Below are positions 26,012 to 34,234 of a stretch of DNA of 64,000 nt, in pieces. Location of the stretch: assembly GCA_937900415.1 (NCBI GenBank), contig CALCEY010000017.1, positions 1 to 64,000 on the forward strand, written 5' to 3'. The notes below the pieces were generated by a model. It was not told where the DNA came from. It made no database searches and saw only the letters and a program-made list of their open reading frames with translations. Source of the DNA: an uncultured Clostridia bacterium (GTDB lineage Bacteria > Bacillota > Clostridia > Peptostreptococcales > Anaerovoracaceae). Positions within the stretch are counted from its first letter, which is position 1. The number at the start of each line of letters is the position of its first letter. The translations under genes were made by a program, and so were the position numbers.

Positions 26012-26075
26012 AAAAAGGTATCCGTCGTTTAAAGCACTTTTTCCTGCTGTTTACGGCGAATACCTTTTTAATCGT
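26012..26075. terminator. Bidirectional intrinsic terminator after the CBS gene
   Basis: AAAAAGGTAT (26012-26021) pairs with ATACCTTTTT (26060-26069), extended by CG pairs with small mismatches. It starts directly after the CBS stop codon. Outer arms are A/T-rich, so it can work for the plus strand and for the lipoprotein gene coming from the right. Confidence 0.75.
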
Positions 26076-26162
26076 TTTATTTAATTTCTCTGCTATGCCG
26101 CAAGCCCCTTTTCGCCTGACAATATCGGATGCCGAAAGTTCTGAGCAACGTTATATATAAAC

Positions 26163-26519
26163 CTATTCGTTGCTCTTATCCATGTCGGCGTTGTCATTGG
26201 CTCCGTCGTTTACATCGTCTGCAGCGTCGTTCTTAACGTCATCTTTAACGTCCTCTGCGCCGTCCTTGACCGTATCCTTCGCGTCTTTCATGCCGTCCTT
26301 AATGTCTTCGCCGACATCCTTTGCTCCATCTTTGACGTCTTCCGCTCCATCTTTAATAGCGTTTCCGGCTTCATCTGTCCCATCTTTTACCTCATCCGTA
26401 ACTTTATCTTCGGTATCGTCAGGCTTGTTCATATCGTTATCATTCCTGCCGCAGCTTGTAAGACCAACTGTAAGCGTCATAACCAACATTAAAAAAACCG
26501 TCGCAATCTTTTTATTCAT
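26163..26519 (-). CDS. Acidic lipoprotein with LEA-like KDG/DV repeats
   Basis: A 118-residue predicted lipoprotein. The signal peptide ends in LTSC (Cys about residue 23). The mature part is almost entirely Asp, Lys, Gly, Ala, Val and Glu in degenerate 7- and 11-residue units such as KDGAEDVKDG and KDAKDTVKDG. This composition resembles LEA group-3 and YtxH/apolipoprotein-like amphipathic repeats, which act in desiccation or stress protection in other organisms, but no specific family is claimed. A GGAG-type site precedes the ATG. A reverse-strand open frame exists only because of the repeat composition. Confidence 0.75.
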   Translation of the reverse strand: MNKKIATVFLMLVMTLTVGLTSCGRNDNDMNKPDDTEDKVTDEVKDGTDEAGNAIKDGAEDVKDGAKDVGEDIKDGMKDAKDTVKDGAEDVKDDVKNDAADDVNDGANDNADMDKSNE

Positions 26520-26674
26520 ATAAGAATATCTCCTTTCTTTTTTCTTGTTTAGTATTGGAGTTATATGTATTTTTTATGCAATAAGCTTATAATTTAATGT
26601 TTTTCATGTTATTTCCCGCAGGTCTCTTGCACCTGTATTAAGAATACTCCTGACAAAATATGGGCAAAGCAAAA

Positions 26675-26732
26675 AAATAACAAAAAAGAGCTGCGCATAA
26701 AGCAGTTGAATCTGCTAAAACTACAGCTCTTT
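26675..26732 (-). terminator. Intrinsic terminator of the ispH operon
   Basis: On the minus strand AAAGAGCTG pairs with CAGCTCTTT (26724-26732 and 26685-26693 on the plus strand), with an inner GCAG/CTGC stem, followed by TTTGTTATTTTTTTG. It lies 38 nt after the ispH-S1 stop. Confidence 0.85.
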
Positions 26733-26770
26733 AAATAAACATGTTTATATCATGTTTTTAAATCTTGCGG

Positions 26771-28780
26771 CTATTCTTCTGTAACAGCTTCTGATTCCTC
26801 ATAGACTTCGTCTGCCGTAACGTCAGTCTCTTCATAAGCTTCTTCTTCGTAAGCCTCCTCATAAGCCGGAAGCGCCTGCTTTATGCTCAGACTTATTCTC
26901 TTTCTCTCCATATCAATGTCGAGAATCTTAGCCTCAACCGCTTGTCCTACTTCAAGCTCGTCGGCTATGTTTTCCACTCTCTTGTTAGCAACCTCGGAAA
27001 TATGTACAAGCCCGTCAAGACCAGGTTCCAGCTCTACGAAAGCACCGTATTCCTTAATCTGAACTACTCTTCCGGAAACGATTTCGCCAACGGAGTATTT
27101 TTCATTGATTACCGACCAAGGCTCCGGCGTAGTCTGTTTAAGGCCAAGGGAAATCTTGCCTTTTTCAGCGTTCATTGAAAGAATCTTAACCTTAACCTTG
27201 TCGCCTATATGCAGAACTTCCTTAGGATGCTTAAGCTTACCCCATGAAATTTCCGAAATATGCAACAGTCCGTCGATTCCGCCAAGGTCTACAAAAGCTC
27301 CGTAGTCTGTAAATCTCATTACGGTTCCTTCTACAACGTCGTCAACATTTAAACTGTTCCATATCTCGTCGATCTTCTTCTGCTTTTCTTCGGTGAGAAC
27401 AGCTTTGTGCGAGAATACGGCTCTTCCTCTCTTCATGTCCACTCTGCTGACTTTTACGTCAAGAATCTGTCCCATGAATTCATCCGCGTTCTCAACAAAT
27501 TTATCGGAAAGCTGAGAAAGAGGAATGAAACCCGTAACTTCCTTGTAGGCAGCGATTACTCCGCCGTTCACCTGTCTTACAACCTTTACGCTGATAGCAG
27601 TCTTGTTTTCGAGAGCCTCATTGATTTCATTCCAGTGCTCGTTGATTTCAAGTTTCTTCTTGGAGAGTAAAATCACACCATCGCCGTCATCGGTCTTGAT
27701 AACCTTTGCCTGGATTTCGTCGCCATCCTTAAACAAATCCGTTAGCTTCTGGTCCCCCTCTAATGTTACTTCTTCTTTTGGAATAACTCCGTCTTTTTTG
27801 CATCCCATGTTAACGATAACTTCTTTTTCAGTAACCTGGTGTACCTTTCCGTTAACAATCTCGCCGATTTTTGGTAATCTTAAGGATTTTTCAATATCAT
27901 CCATTAAGTCCATCATGTTCATTTCGCTTTTTTCTGTGATGTGTTCACCCATTCTGGCAATAACCTCCTTAATTACGCATTCAGGTGTCGAAGCTCCTGC
28001 TGCAACTCCTATTTTATTACATTTTAAGAGCCTGTGCAATGGTAAATCTTCGTTTTTTTCAACAAAAAACGTATTTGGGCAGATTTTTTTGGATATTTCA
28101 TACAATTTCTGCGTATTGGAACTGTTTCTTCCGCCTACTATTACCATGGCGTCACATTCTTCCGCCAGCTTCATACAGTTGTTCTGCCGCTCAGCCGTGG
28201 CGCTGCATATGGTATTTTTCACCACATAGCTTTTCCCTTTTTTTAAAAAAACCTCAACTATAGAATCCAGCAGCTCCTTTTTTATCGTGGTCTGACAAAC
28301 GATGAACAAATTGTCTGCTTTCAGCATTTTCGCTTCTTCCACAGAATTTATTATATTGGCCGGCGTACTGCACCAGCCGTTTATACCTTTTACTTCAGGA
28401 TGATCTTTATCTCCTATTATCACTACGTTATATCCGTTGGACGACGCCGTCTCGGCAAGAGAATGGATCTTACTTACGAAGGGACAAGTAGCGTCTACTA
28501 CCGTCAGCCCCTTTTCCTCAACCTCTTTCCAGAAAGCTCTTCCCTCTCCATGGGATCTTACTATGATGACTTCCCCTTCGTGTGCCTGTGACAAATCGTC
28601 AAGTATTGATACGCCTCTTGATTTCAAATCTTCTGTCACCAGGCTGTTATGTATCAGAGGACCGAACGTAAAAATTCTCTTTCTGCCTCCGTTTTCTTCT
28701 ATTTGATTCTCTGTCTTTTCTATGGCTTGTCTCACTCCGAAACAAAATCCCGAATTAGCCGCTCTTATTATTTCTGTCAT
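26771..28780 (-). CDS. ispH: IspH fused to S1 RNA-binding domains
   Basis: A 669-residue bifunctional protein. Residues 1-285 are 4-hydroxy-3-methylbut-2-enyl diphosphate reductase, the last step of the MEP isoprenoid pathway, with the three [4Fe-4S] cysteines at Cys13 (GFCFGV), Cys99 (DATCPFV) and Cys192 (TICSATAERQ) and the HPE motif at 127-129. Residues about 306-635 hold four S1 domains as in ribosomal protein S1; the last two are most canonical (YGAFVDLGGIDGLLHISE; YGAFVELEPGLDGLVHISE). The tail is acidic and repetitive (YEE units). This fusion is a known clostridial arrangement. It starts at the rarA stop (1-nt TAATG overlap). Confidence 0.95.
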   Translation of the reverse strand: MTEIIRAANSGFCFGVRQAIEKTENQIEENGGRKRIFTFGPLIHNSLVTEDLKSRGVSILDDLSQAHEGEVIIVRSHGEGRAFWKEVEEKGLTVVDATCPFVSKIHSLAETASSNGYNVVIIGDKDHPEVKGINGWCSTPANIINSVEEAKMLKADNLFIVCQTTIKKELLDSIVEVFLKKGKSYVVKNTICSATAERQNNCMKLAEECDAMVIVGGRNSSNTQKLYEISKKICPNTFFVEKNEDLPLHRLLKCNKIGVAAGASTPECVIKEVIARMGEHITEKSEMNMMDLMDDIEKSLRLPKIGEIVNGKVHQVTEKEVIVNMGCKKDGVIPKEEVTLEGDQKLTDLFKDGDEIQAKVIKTDDGDGVILLSKKKLEINEHWNEINEALENKTAISVKVVRQVNGGVIAAYKEVTGFIPLSQLSDKFVENADEFMGQILDVKVSRVDMKRGRAVFSHKAVLTEEKQKKIDEIWNSLNVDDVVEGTVMRFTDYGAFVDLGGIDGLLHISEISWGKLKHPKEVLHIGDKVKVKILSMNAEKGKISLGLKQTTPEPWSVINEKYSVGEIVSGRVVQIKEYGAFVELEPGLDGLVHISEVANKRVENIADELEVGQAVEAKILDIDMERKRISLSIKQALPAYEEAYEEEAYEETDVTADEVYEESEAVTEE

Positions 28781-30051
28781 TATTTCTTATTCAAACTTTC
28801 CAAATATTTTTTAAATGAGCTTTCCGACCCGTTTTCGGTCGGATCGTAATACTTTACACCTTCTCTGTAAAGATTGTCCGGAAGATACTGCTGTTTAACA
28901 TAGCCTCCGTAGCTGTGAGGATATTTATACCCCTCGCCGCGCCCCATCGCTTTAGCTCCGGCATAATGACTGTCTTTAAGATGATCCGGTACATCGTCAA
29001 TATCCTTACGCTTGATATCCTCAAATGCTTTTGCATAAGCCGAATAAGCTGAATTTGACTTTGGCGCCGAAGCCATAAGAATCACCGCCTGGCTTAAATT
29101 TATCACAGCCTCAGGAAGTCCAACCATCTGAGCCGCCTGCACGCAGGCGGTAACTATGGAAATCGCTGACGGATAAGCCATTCCTATATCCTCGCTGGCC
29201 ATAACTAAAAGCCTTCTTCCTATCATCAGTAAATCGGCTCCGCCGTCTATCAACCTGGCAAGATAATGCACCGCGGCATCCGGATCGCTTCCTCTTACTG
29301 ATTTTTGCAATGCGCTGAGCAGATTGTATCTATCATTTTCCTTATCATAAAACGTTATTTTCCTCTGCATGGCTTCGGAGACGACTTCTCTGCTCACCGC
29401 TCTTCCTTCATCAACATTGTCTGCGATAAATCCGACTGTATCAAGAGCCACCCTTGCGTCTCCTCCTGAAAGCTCAGCTAAAACCTCCACAGCCTCCTCA
29501 TCCCATTTTACGCCGAGAGCCCCTATGCCCTTTTCTCTGTCGCATATAGCTCTTTCTATTATGCTTATCAAGTGCCTCTTGTCCAGCCTTTTAAACTCAT
29601 ATATATTTCTCACCCGGCTGATTACGGCGTTGTTGACGGCAAAATACGGATTCTCCGTAGTGCTGCCGATGAATTTTAAAACGCCCTCTTCCAGAGCCTT
29701 AAGAAGAGAATCCTGTTGAAGCTTATTCCAGCGATGAAACTCGTCTACATATACATACGTAGTCTTTTTTTCAAATCCGAAAAATCTGTCCTTGGCCCGT
29801 TCTGTCAGCGTCTTAAGCTCTTTCGTTCCTGCAACGGAGGCGTTTATTTCTATAAAATCGCCGTCCATTTCTCTGGCAATTATCCTTGCGAGCGTAGTCT
29901 TTCCGGTTCCCGATGGTCCGAAAAAAATAGCCGAATCAAAATTTTTATTCTTTATGGAATTATAAAACAGCGAGCCGGGATACAAGAAATGCTCTTGTCC
30001 CCGGAAATCTTTAAGAGTCTGCGGCCTCATTCTCGTAGAAAGTGGAATCAT
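28780..30051 (-). CDS. rarA: Replication-associated recombination protein RarA (MgsA)
   Basis: A 423-residue AAA+ clamp-loader-like ATPase acting at stalled forks with SSB and RecA. It starts with the family's typical MIPLSTRMRPQTLKDFRGQE. Walker A is GPSGTGKTT (45-53), the Walker B region is YVYVDEFHRWN, sensor 1 is FIGSTTENPYF and sensor 2 is SGGDARVALD. The C-terminal tetramerisation domain follows (LARLIDGGADLLMIGRRL; KAMGRGEGYKYPH). It lies 12 nt downstream of the SPOR gene and is translationally coupled to ispH. Confidence 0.95.
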   Translation of the reverse strand: MIPLSTRMRPQTLKDFRGQEHFLYPGSLFYNSIKNKNFDSAIFFGPSGTGKTTLARIIAREMDGDFIEINASVAGTKELKTLTERAKDRFFGFEKKTTYVYVDEFHRWNKLQQDSLLKALEEGVLKFIGSTTENPYFAVNNAVISRVRNIYEFKRLDKRHLISIIERAICDREKGIGALGVKWDEEAVEVLAELSGGDARVALDTVGFIADNVDEGRAVSREVVSEAMQRKITFYDKENDRYNLLSALQKSVRGSDPDAAVHYLARLIDGGADLLMIGRRLLVMASEDIGMAYPSAISIVTACVQAAQMVGLPEAVINLSQAVILMASAPKSNSAYSAYAKAFEDIKRKDIDDVPDHLKDSHYAGAKAMGRGEGYKYPHSYGGYVKQQYLPDNLYREGVKYYDPTENGSESSFKKYLESLNKK

Positions 30052-30063
30052 TCCTGTCTCCTT

Positions 30064-30591
30064 TTAAAAGGACGCGATAAATACATCCTTTACATCTTTA
30101 TCCTTTACGTCATTGAGACGGCCTATGGCCTCGTCCTTAGTCTTTATCACAGGACTGATAACTTTATACATGTTTTCATCTTCAATGATTTCAGCATCAA
30201 TTCCTTTTTCAGTCAAATCGTTTTTCATCTCATCGGCAGCCTCCTTAGTGGAAAATACGCCGAACTGAAGCGCATATCCCTCCTCCGGCTTTTCCGCCTT
30301 ATCAGAGGAACCTTCCGACGCTGTCTCGGATGAAGCTTTTTTATCCTCGTCGCCTTTGCTCTCAGCTTCAGCCTTTTCGTCGTCTCCGCTTTTTTCGTCA
30401 TGTCCTGCAATCTTTATAGGACTTTCATCTGCATTATACCCTAATAACGGGCCTATTACAAATCTGGCAGTCAAATATCCTAAAAAAACCGCCAATACCA
30501 TTATAGCAATAAACGCGATAAATTTCACCCTTGAAAATTCACCGGGACGTTTTCTTTTTTTAACTCTGCGCTTCCTCATCTTTACCGGCAT
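30064..30591 (-). CDS. SPOR-domain membrane protein
   Basis: A 175-residue single-span protein. The N-terminal cytosolic segment is extremely basic (MPVKMRKRRVKKRKRPGEF), followed by one transmembrane helix (about residues 25-47), a long Glu/Lys/Asp/Ser linker, and a C-terminal SPOR domain (about 105-175; YALQFGVFSTKEAADEM). SPOR domains bind septal, denuded peptidoglycan. The probable role is at the division or sporulation septum. It heads the operon with rarA and ispH, 12 nt before rarA. Confidence 0.88.
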   Translation of the reverse strand: MPVKMRKRRVKKRKRPGEFSRVKFIAFIAIMVLAVFLGYLTARFVIGPLLGYNADESPIKIAGHDEKSGDDEKAEAESKGDEDKKASSETASEGSSDKAEKPEEGYALQFGVFSTKEAADEMKNDLTEKGIDAEIIEDENMYKVISPVIKTKDEAIGRLNDVKDKDVKDVFIASF

Positions 30592-30693
30592 AATACATTT
30601 CCTCCCGCTTTTATTACATTTTATTACCGCCCGGGAAAATTATGACTCGATGATTTTATTTCTTTATTCAGCTTCATATAAAATGAACATAAA

Positions 30694-30741
30694 AACCGGC
30701 CTGCCTGTCGTCGTATTCTTTACGACTTCCGGAGGCCGGTT
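30694..30741 (-). terminator. Branched intrinsic terminator of the Tad locus
   Basis: On the minus strand AACCGGCCT pairs with AGGCCGGTT, enclosing a second small stem (GTCGTA/TACGAC), and is followed by TTTATG. It lies about 165 nt after the last Tad-locus stop. Confidence 0.75.
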
Positions 30742-30810
30742 CAAAGGCATGGTTTCTCCGAAAACGGCAAATTACATGCCAAGAAGAAAGCCCATCCCTG
30801 TCAAATTATG

Positions 30811-30903
30811 CTCTATGCGTACCATACGACGTTTTGTACAACAGTCTATACGGCGTATCATACAGCGTTTTAAATGATGTTATATACAGCGTATGTACGA
30901 CGT
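30811..30903 (-). repeat. Degenerate repeat with ACGYYGTA units on 12/24-nt spacing
   Basis: Read on the minus strand from 30903, ACG(T/C)(C/T)GTA-like units start after 11, 24, 12, 24 and 12 nt, giving about two and a half copies of a 36-nt period. It begins immediately after the last Tad-locus stop codon. Function unknown. Confidence 0.5.
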
Positions 30904-30906
30904 ATC

Positions 30907-31437
30907 TCACAATATATTGCACATTTTTATTTCATATCGCAGTTTAAGCATCGCTGCCTTAATTTTCATTCTGTTCAAATTCCTTACGGAAATCAGCTCT
31001 CTGAGCATATTCAAATAAAGCTTTCCATTATCGGTAGTTATCTGCTTAAGTTCCTCGATAAATCCCCCAAGCTTAACATTCAAATCCTTTTCTCCTGAGC
31101 TGGGCACATACGTAAATTTTACTTTTCTAAATCTGCCGTCCACATAGGCAGTTTCCGTGCTTATTACAAATTCCTCTGGAAAAATGAGATATCGGCCGCA
31201 CTCCTCAACTGCCTCTATAGTCTTTTCCAGCAAAAGCAGAACGTCTGAGGCTCCTACTTCTCCAAGACTTGACAGCTTTCTGAACCCGCTCGTCTTATAG
31301 TATCCTCTTATACCTGACGCGTCCTCTGTTATGCTTACTGGAAAAAGGCCTCCGCAGCCTCCGCATGTCAGAAAATCCATCTGGCCTTCAAAGGAAAGTT
31401 TACTCCTGTCCAGCCTTACAACTTGTTTATCAAGCAT
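30907..31437 (-). CDS. DUF6382-like protein without FHA domain, Tad locus
   Basis: A 176-residue protein resembling the DUF6382 domain found at the N-terminus of FHA-domain proteins in clostridial Tad/T7SS-like loci: GYYKTSGFRKLSSL, then a helical block LLLEKTIEAVEECGRYLI and VKFTYVPSSG. No FHA domain follows; the frame stops at residue 176. It carries a CGGCGG motif near residue 28. The ATG used has GGAGG 8 nt upstream, and the gene overlaps the upstream pseudopilin by 8 nt, so it belongs to the Tad operon. Function not known; the family assignment is from pattern memory. Confidence 0.6.
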   Translation of the reverse strand: MLDKQVVRLDRSKLSFEGQMDFLTCGGCGGLFPVSITEDASGIRGYYKTSGFRKLSSLGEVGASDVLLLLEKTIEAVEECGRYLIFPEEFVISTETAYVDGRFRKVKFTYVPSSGEKDLNVKLGGFIEELKQITTDNGKLYLNMLRELISVRNLNRMKIKAAMLKLRYEIKMCNIL

Positions 31438-32089
31438 TTGCAGCACCTCCGCATACCATGCAAGGCGTATAGCCCTTTAGCCTGGCTTCGTTCTTATCCA
31501 TCTTCAACTTACAGCTTCCTTCCTTATCATAAATTTTCACATAGCGGCAGTTTTCACGGTGAAATCTTATGCCGTATTTCGGGAATACAAATATCTCCTC
31601 AGCCGTACCTCTTTCCTTGAATTTACTTTCCGGAAGAGGCGAAGCATCTCGCGCCGTTCCTGTAAATGCACGGGATATAACTTTTGCGTCAAAGTCTATC
31701 CTGCCTTCTACCCCAATAACATTTACAACATTAAAGCTTGCTCTGCCGTCGACAGAAATCAAATCGTCAATTCCGTCCCTGCTGTAAAGATAGCCGCAGA
31801 TGTCCGCATTGAAATCAGTAAGCGATTTTTCAGAACTTAAAACACTTTTTTCTATTCTCTCGCAAAGGGAAACTTTTATTTTTTTATTATATGCCTCAAG
31901 CCCCGCCTGCATGATTTCATCGGCTTCTGCAAACCATATACCCTCGCATACAGCGGCTATCCTTATTATAAGAGTCATCGCGCAAACGCAGATTATAAGT
32001 ATCGGCAGGGATATTGCCGCTTCGATAATGCAGCTGCCTTTCCTCGTTCTTTTTTCAATAATGTTCTTCAAAACTTTTTTCATATCCAT
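31430..32089 (-). CDS. TadE/TadG-like pseudopilin with Ada-like cysteine motif
   Basis: A 219-residue protein. The N-terminal type IV pilin-like signal is RKGSCIIEAAISLPILII (basic stretch, Gly, then Glu at +5 or so and a hydrophobic helix to about residue 45), as in TadE-type minor pilins. The C-terminal 50 residues contain FHRENCRYVK and GYTPCMVCGG, which matches the metal-binding C...C-x2-C pattern of Ada-like zinc motifs found on secreted proteins. The ATG lies inside the preceding gene (35-nt overlap) without clear Shine-Dalgarno, so coupling is inferred. Confidence 0.7.
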   Translation of the reverse strand: MDMKKVLKNIIEKRTRKGSCIIEAAISLPILIICVCAMTLIIRIAAVCEGIWFAEADEIMQAGLEAYNKKIKVSLCERIEKSVLSSEKSLTDFNADICGYLYSRDGIDDLISVDGRASFNVVNVIGVEGRIDFDAKVISRAFTGTARDASPLPESKFKERGTAEEIFVFPKYGIRFHRENCRYVKIYDKEGSCKLKMDKNEARLKGYTPCMVCGGAANA

Positions 32090-33317
32090 TGATTTTTATC
32101 TTATATTTCAGACCCGAACAATAATCTTCCATCATAAATGAATCGCAATAAAGATATTTTCCGTTTATCTGAATAAGGTCTGCTGCTCTGAGAAGCTTGG
32201 TTTCCTCCGAAAGACCGGAAAGCAGAATCCCGAGATAATTTTCATAGTTTTCTCCCTCAATTGCCGCAGGTCTTACGAAATCACCTTCTCTCCCACTGCT
32301 TGCAGCGCCTGTTTCCTTATCTGCTTCCCTCACCTGCCCCTCCTGATTGAAAACATTTTCCAGCGACAGAGCCCAGTTGCAGTCTTTTTTGAGAAGTGGA
32401 ACCGTTTCTCCGCTATACAATATATTTATATCGTTCTCTGCCTCCAGATATGCCCATGTTTCCATCATAACAGCCTGAGTGGCAAATGCCGCCGGACCTG
32501 GTGTTACAACCTGAGCCAGTGAAAAAACGGCCTGCCTTTTTTCAGCGCAGCTGTAGAGATAGTACAAGTTAAGTACGTTTCTCACAGTCTTTATCTTGCT
32601 TTTTACATCTTTCACCGAATCTCTGTCGCTGAGCTTTCCGCTGATTATATACTCTATCTCACAATTAAAGTACGTATCTCCGAGTTTTTTGTCATCCGCG
32701 TAATTCTTAAAAAATTTAAAGATATATCTGTCCGTCGCCAATCGTCCTATTACGTCTTCTGCCTCCAGACCTTCTTTTATTCTTTCAATCAGCTCCGCTA
32801 AATACAGTCTCTTCGTCCTTCCGTAAGAGGGTAAGCCTTCCTTTATCCATAAACTTTCAATATATCTGTTTTCAGAAGCCGAAGCCTTCAAGCTGTAAGC
32901 GGAGGGTTCGGCTCCATAAAGGCAGGCGTCCTCTATCTGCTTTTTAAAATTTTTAATATTCTCCGGCGAGTAACTGTATGTGTCTGCCTGTATACTTTTG
33001 ACCTCAACATATTTCTTTTCTGAAAAGGAATAATCTGAGTAAAATTTCAACTTTTCCTCAACAGAATAGTCGTTGCCGTAAAACCCCATGATTCCGTATC
33101 TGTCTTTCAGAAATAGATCATATTCTCCTAAAATACTCTTTCCCCAAACTCTCCCCAGACTGTTAAGCGCACCCTCATAAGAAACTCCTATGGCTGCGTT
33201 TATCGCTGCCATTACAGCAATCATAACGGATGCGAAAAGCATTGCGGCAAATATCGTAAAAGATCCTCTTTTATTCCCAAGGCGCCGACTCGATGTAATC
33301 TTCAAATTCTTCTTCAA
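32055..33317 (-). CDS. Large TadG-like pseudopilin / DUF5702-type protein
   Basis: A 420-residue Tad-locus protein. N-terminal KRGSFTIFAAMLFASVMIAV is a pilin-like membrane anchor preceded by basic residues; the remainder is extracytoplasmic, Tyr/Lys/Glu-rich, and resembles the DUF5702-type proteins of clostridial Tad loci. The best start is a TTG inside the upstream tadE-like gene (47-nt overlap), because later in-frame codons would remove the basic region. No Cys-rich or VWA domain is visible. Probably a minor pilin or assembly factor. Confidence 0.7.
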   Translation of the reverse strand: MKKNLKITSSRRLGNKRGSFTIFAAMLFASVMIAVMAAINAAIGVSYEGALNSLGRVWGKSILGEYDLFLKDRYGIMGFYGNDYSVEEKLKFYSDYSFSEKKYVEVKSIQADTYSYSPENIKNFKKQIEDACLYGAEPSAYSLKASASENRYIESLWIKEGLPSYGRTKRLYLAELIERIKEGLEAEDVIGRLATDRYIFKFFKNYADDKKLGDTYFNCEIEYIISGKLSDRDSVKDVKSKIKTVRNVLNLYYLYSCAEKRQAVFSLAQVVTPGPAAFATQAVMMETWAYLEAENDINILYSGETVPLLKKDCNWALSLENVFNQEGQVREADKETGAASSGREGDFVRPAAIEGENYENYLGILLSGLSEETKLLRAADLIQINGKYLYCDSFMMEDYCSGLKYKIKINGYEKSFEEHY

Positions 33318-33537
33318 TCCTGTCAGCCTTTCTTACATAAGATGCTTCATATCCTGACCTTCGCTTTGAAAGCTCCTCCTCATGACGTCTGACTTTATCG
33401 CATATACCGGAATAAAAATACATGGTCAGCGATATTAAGGCTGCTGTGATAATTACAGCCGCAGGCATTGTCAGGGAAGCCTCCACATAAACGCTTCCGT
33501 TTCTGTTCACCACCTTATGCCCTCTGATTTTCATCAT
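33271..33537 (-). CDS. Small TadE-like pseudopilin
   Basis: An 88-residue protein with a class III-type signal: basic N-terminus, RNGSVYVEASLTMPAAV with Gly followed by Glu and a hydrophobic helix to about residue 43, then a charged helical tail. Fits minor pilins of Tad systems (TadE type), though it is shorter than most TadE. It starts 10 nt after the Flp pilin stop and overlaps the next gene by 47 nt. Confidence 0.7.
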   Translation of the reverse strand: MMKIRGHKVVNRNGSVYVEASLTMPAAVIITAALISLTMYFYSGICDKVRRHEEELSKRRSGYEASYVRKADRIEEEFEDYIESAPWE

Positions 33538-33547
33538 ATAGCTTTAT

Positions 33548-33712
33548 TTAAAATCTACTGCTGCTCAGAGAGCCGAAAGTTTCATTCACAAAGCCGGTAA
33601 TTTCAGACTTGAATATAAGTCCCAAGGTGACGGCGATAGCCACCAGAATGGCTACCTGAACCATCTCCATTCCCTGTTTGTTAAACAGGATTTTTCCTGT
33701 GCTTTTCCTCAT
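33548..33712 (-). CDS. Flp-type pilin (type IVb), major pilin candidate
   Basis: A 54-residue ORF with AGGGGAGG upstream of its ATG. The leader is 14 residues with Lys and Arg and ends in Gly (NKQG), followed by MEMVQVAILVAIAVTLGLIF, a hydrophobic helix with Glu at mature position 2; the tail is short and ends SSSRF. This matches Flp1-like clostridial type IVb pilins, which need a prepilin peptidase. Located between tadC and the tadE-like gene, the expected position for the structural pilin. Confidence 0.85.
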   Translation of the reverse strand: MRKSTGKILFNKQGMEMVQVAILVAIAVTLGLIFKSEITGFVNETFGSLSSSRF

Positions 33713-33727
33713 AATCCTCCCCTCCTT

Positions 33728-34234
33728 TTAATTTATATACATCTGCAACATGGCAGGCGCTGCCGTAATGATTATAAGAGCTGTCATCATAAGCCCCAGG
33801 GGAAAGCTCATCTTGCTTTCCGCCAGCCTTATCTTTTCCTCAGCCCGTCTTCGTCTTTCAGCCCACATGGCCTCTCCTTCAAGGGACAGCTTGTCCCATA
33901 GTTCTGTTCCTCTGTCTCTGCTGTCTTCAAGTATTCCTGCAAGTCTAGAAAGTTCTTTAACGCGGCTTTCCTTACCGAATCTGCAAAAACGCTTAAGAAA
34001 GCTTTCCCCGTTTTCTTCTGTACTCCTATATATTTCATATACGGCTGAAGTGAAATAATTCTTTCCGTTAAAGTTCTCTTCGCCGTACTTTACCGCTATG
34101 ACTTTCATGGCTTCCTGTAATACCATACCGCTGCTCAAAAGAAGAAGAAGCTGATTTATAAACGTAGGTACAGTCATCATTATATCTTCGCGTCTTTTCT
34201 CCATCTTTTTCTTTTCCTTAGAATTCAATATCAT
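33728..34234 (-). CDS. tadC: TadC-like inner-membrane platform protein, short
   Basis: A 168-residue protein matching the T2SSF (GspF) domain of TadC: TVPTFINQLLLLLSSGMVLQEAM, a central FLKRFCRFGKESRVKELSRLAGIL block, and a C-terminal membrane segment SFPLGLMMTALIIITAAPAML. Usual TadC is near 300 residues with extra N-terminal helices; only the cytoplasmic helix bundle and the final membrane helix are present here. Start overlaps tadB by 17 nt. It probably forms the platform with TadB. Confidence 0.8.
   Translation of the reverse strand: MILNSKEKKKMEKRREDIMMTVPTFINQLLLLLSSGMVLQEAMKVIAVKYGEENFNGKNYFTSAVYEIYRSTEENGESFLKRFCRFGKESRVKELSRLAGILEDSRDRGTELWDKLSLEGEAMWAERRRRAEEKIRLAESKMSFPLGLMMTALIIITAAPAMLQMYIN

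Larger units (their letters stand above)
30592..30906. other. Gap between the Tad locus and the SPOR gene
   Basis: This 315-nt stretch contains the Tad-locus terminator (30694-30741), a degenerate repeat (30811-30903) and promoter-like AT-rich sequence before the SPOR gene. A 33-codon plus-strand ORF (30776-30877) encodes a very basic peptide but has no ribosome-binding site and comes from the repeat; it is not called. Confidence 0.5.

Noticed and set aside
26170..26523. 117-codon plus-strand open frame opposite the LEA-like lipoprotein
   Set aside because: Open only because repeats on the minus strand avoid stops in antiphase; translation is Ser/Phe/Leu low-complexity without a binding site.
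30776..30877. 33-residue, highly basic plus-strand peptide (antimicrobial-like)
   Set aside because: No Shine-Dalgarno; most of its arginine/isoleucine pattern comes from a degenerate DNA repeat in that place.
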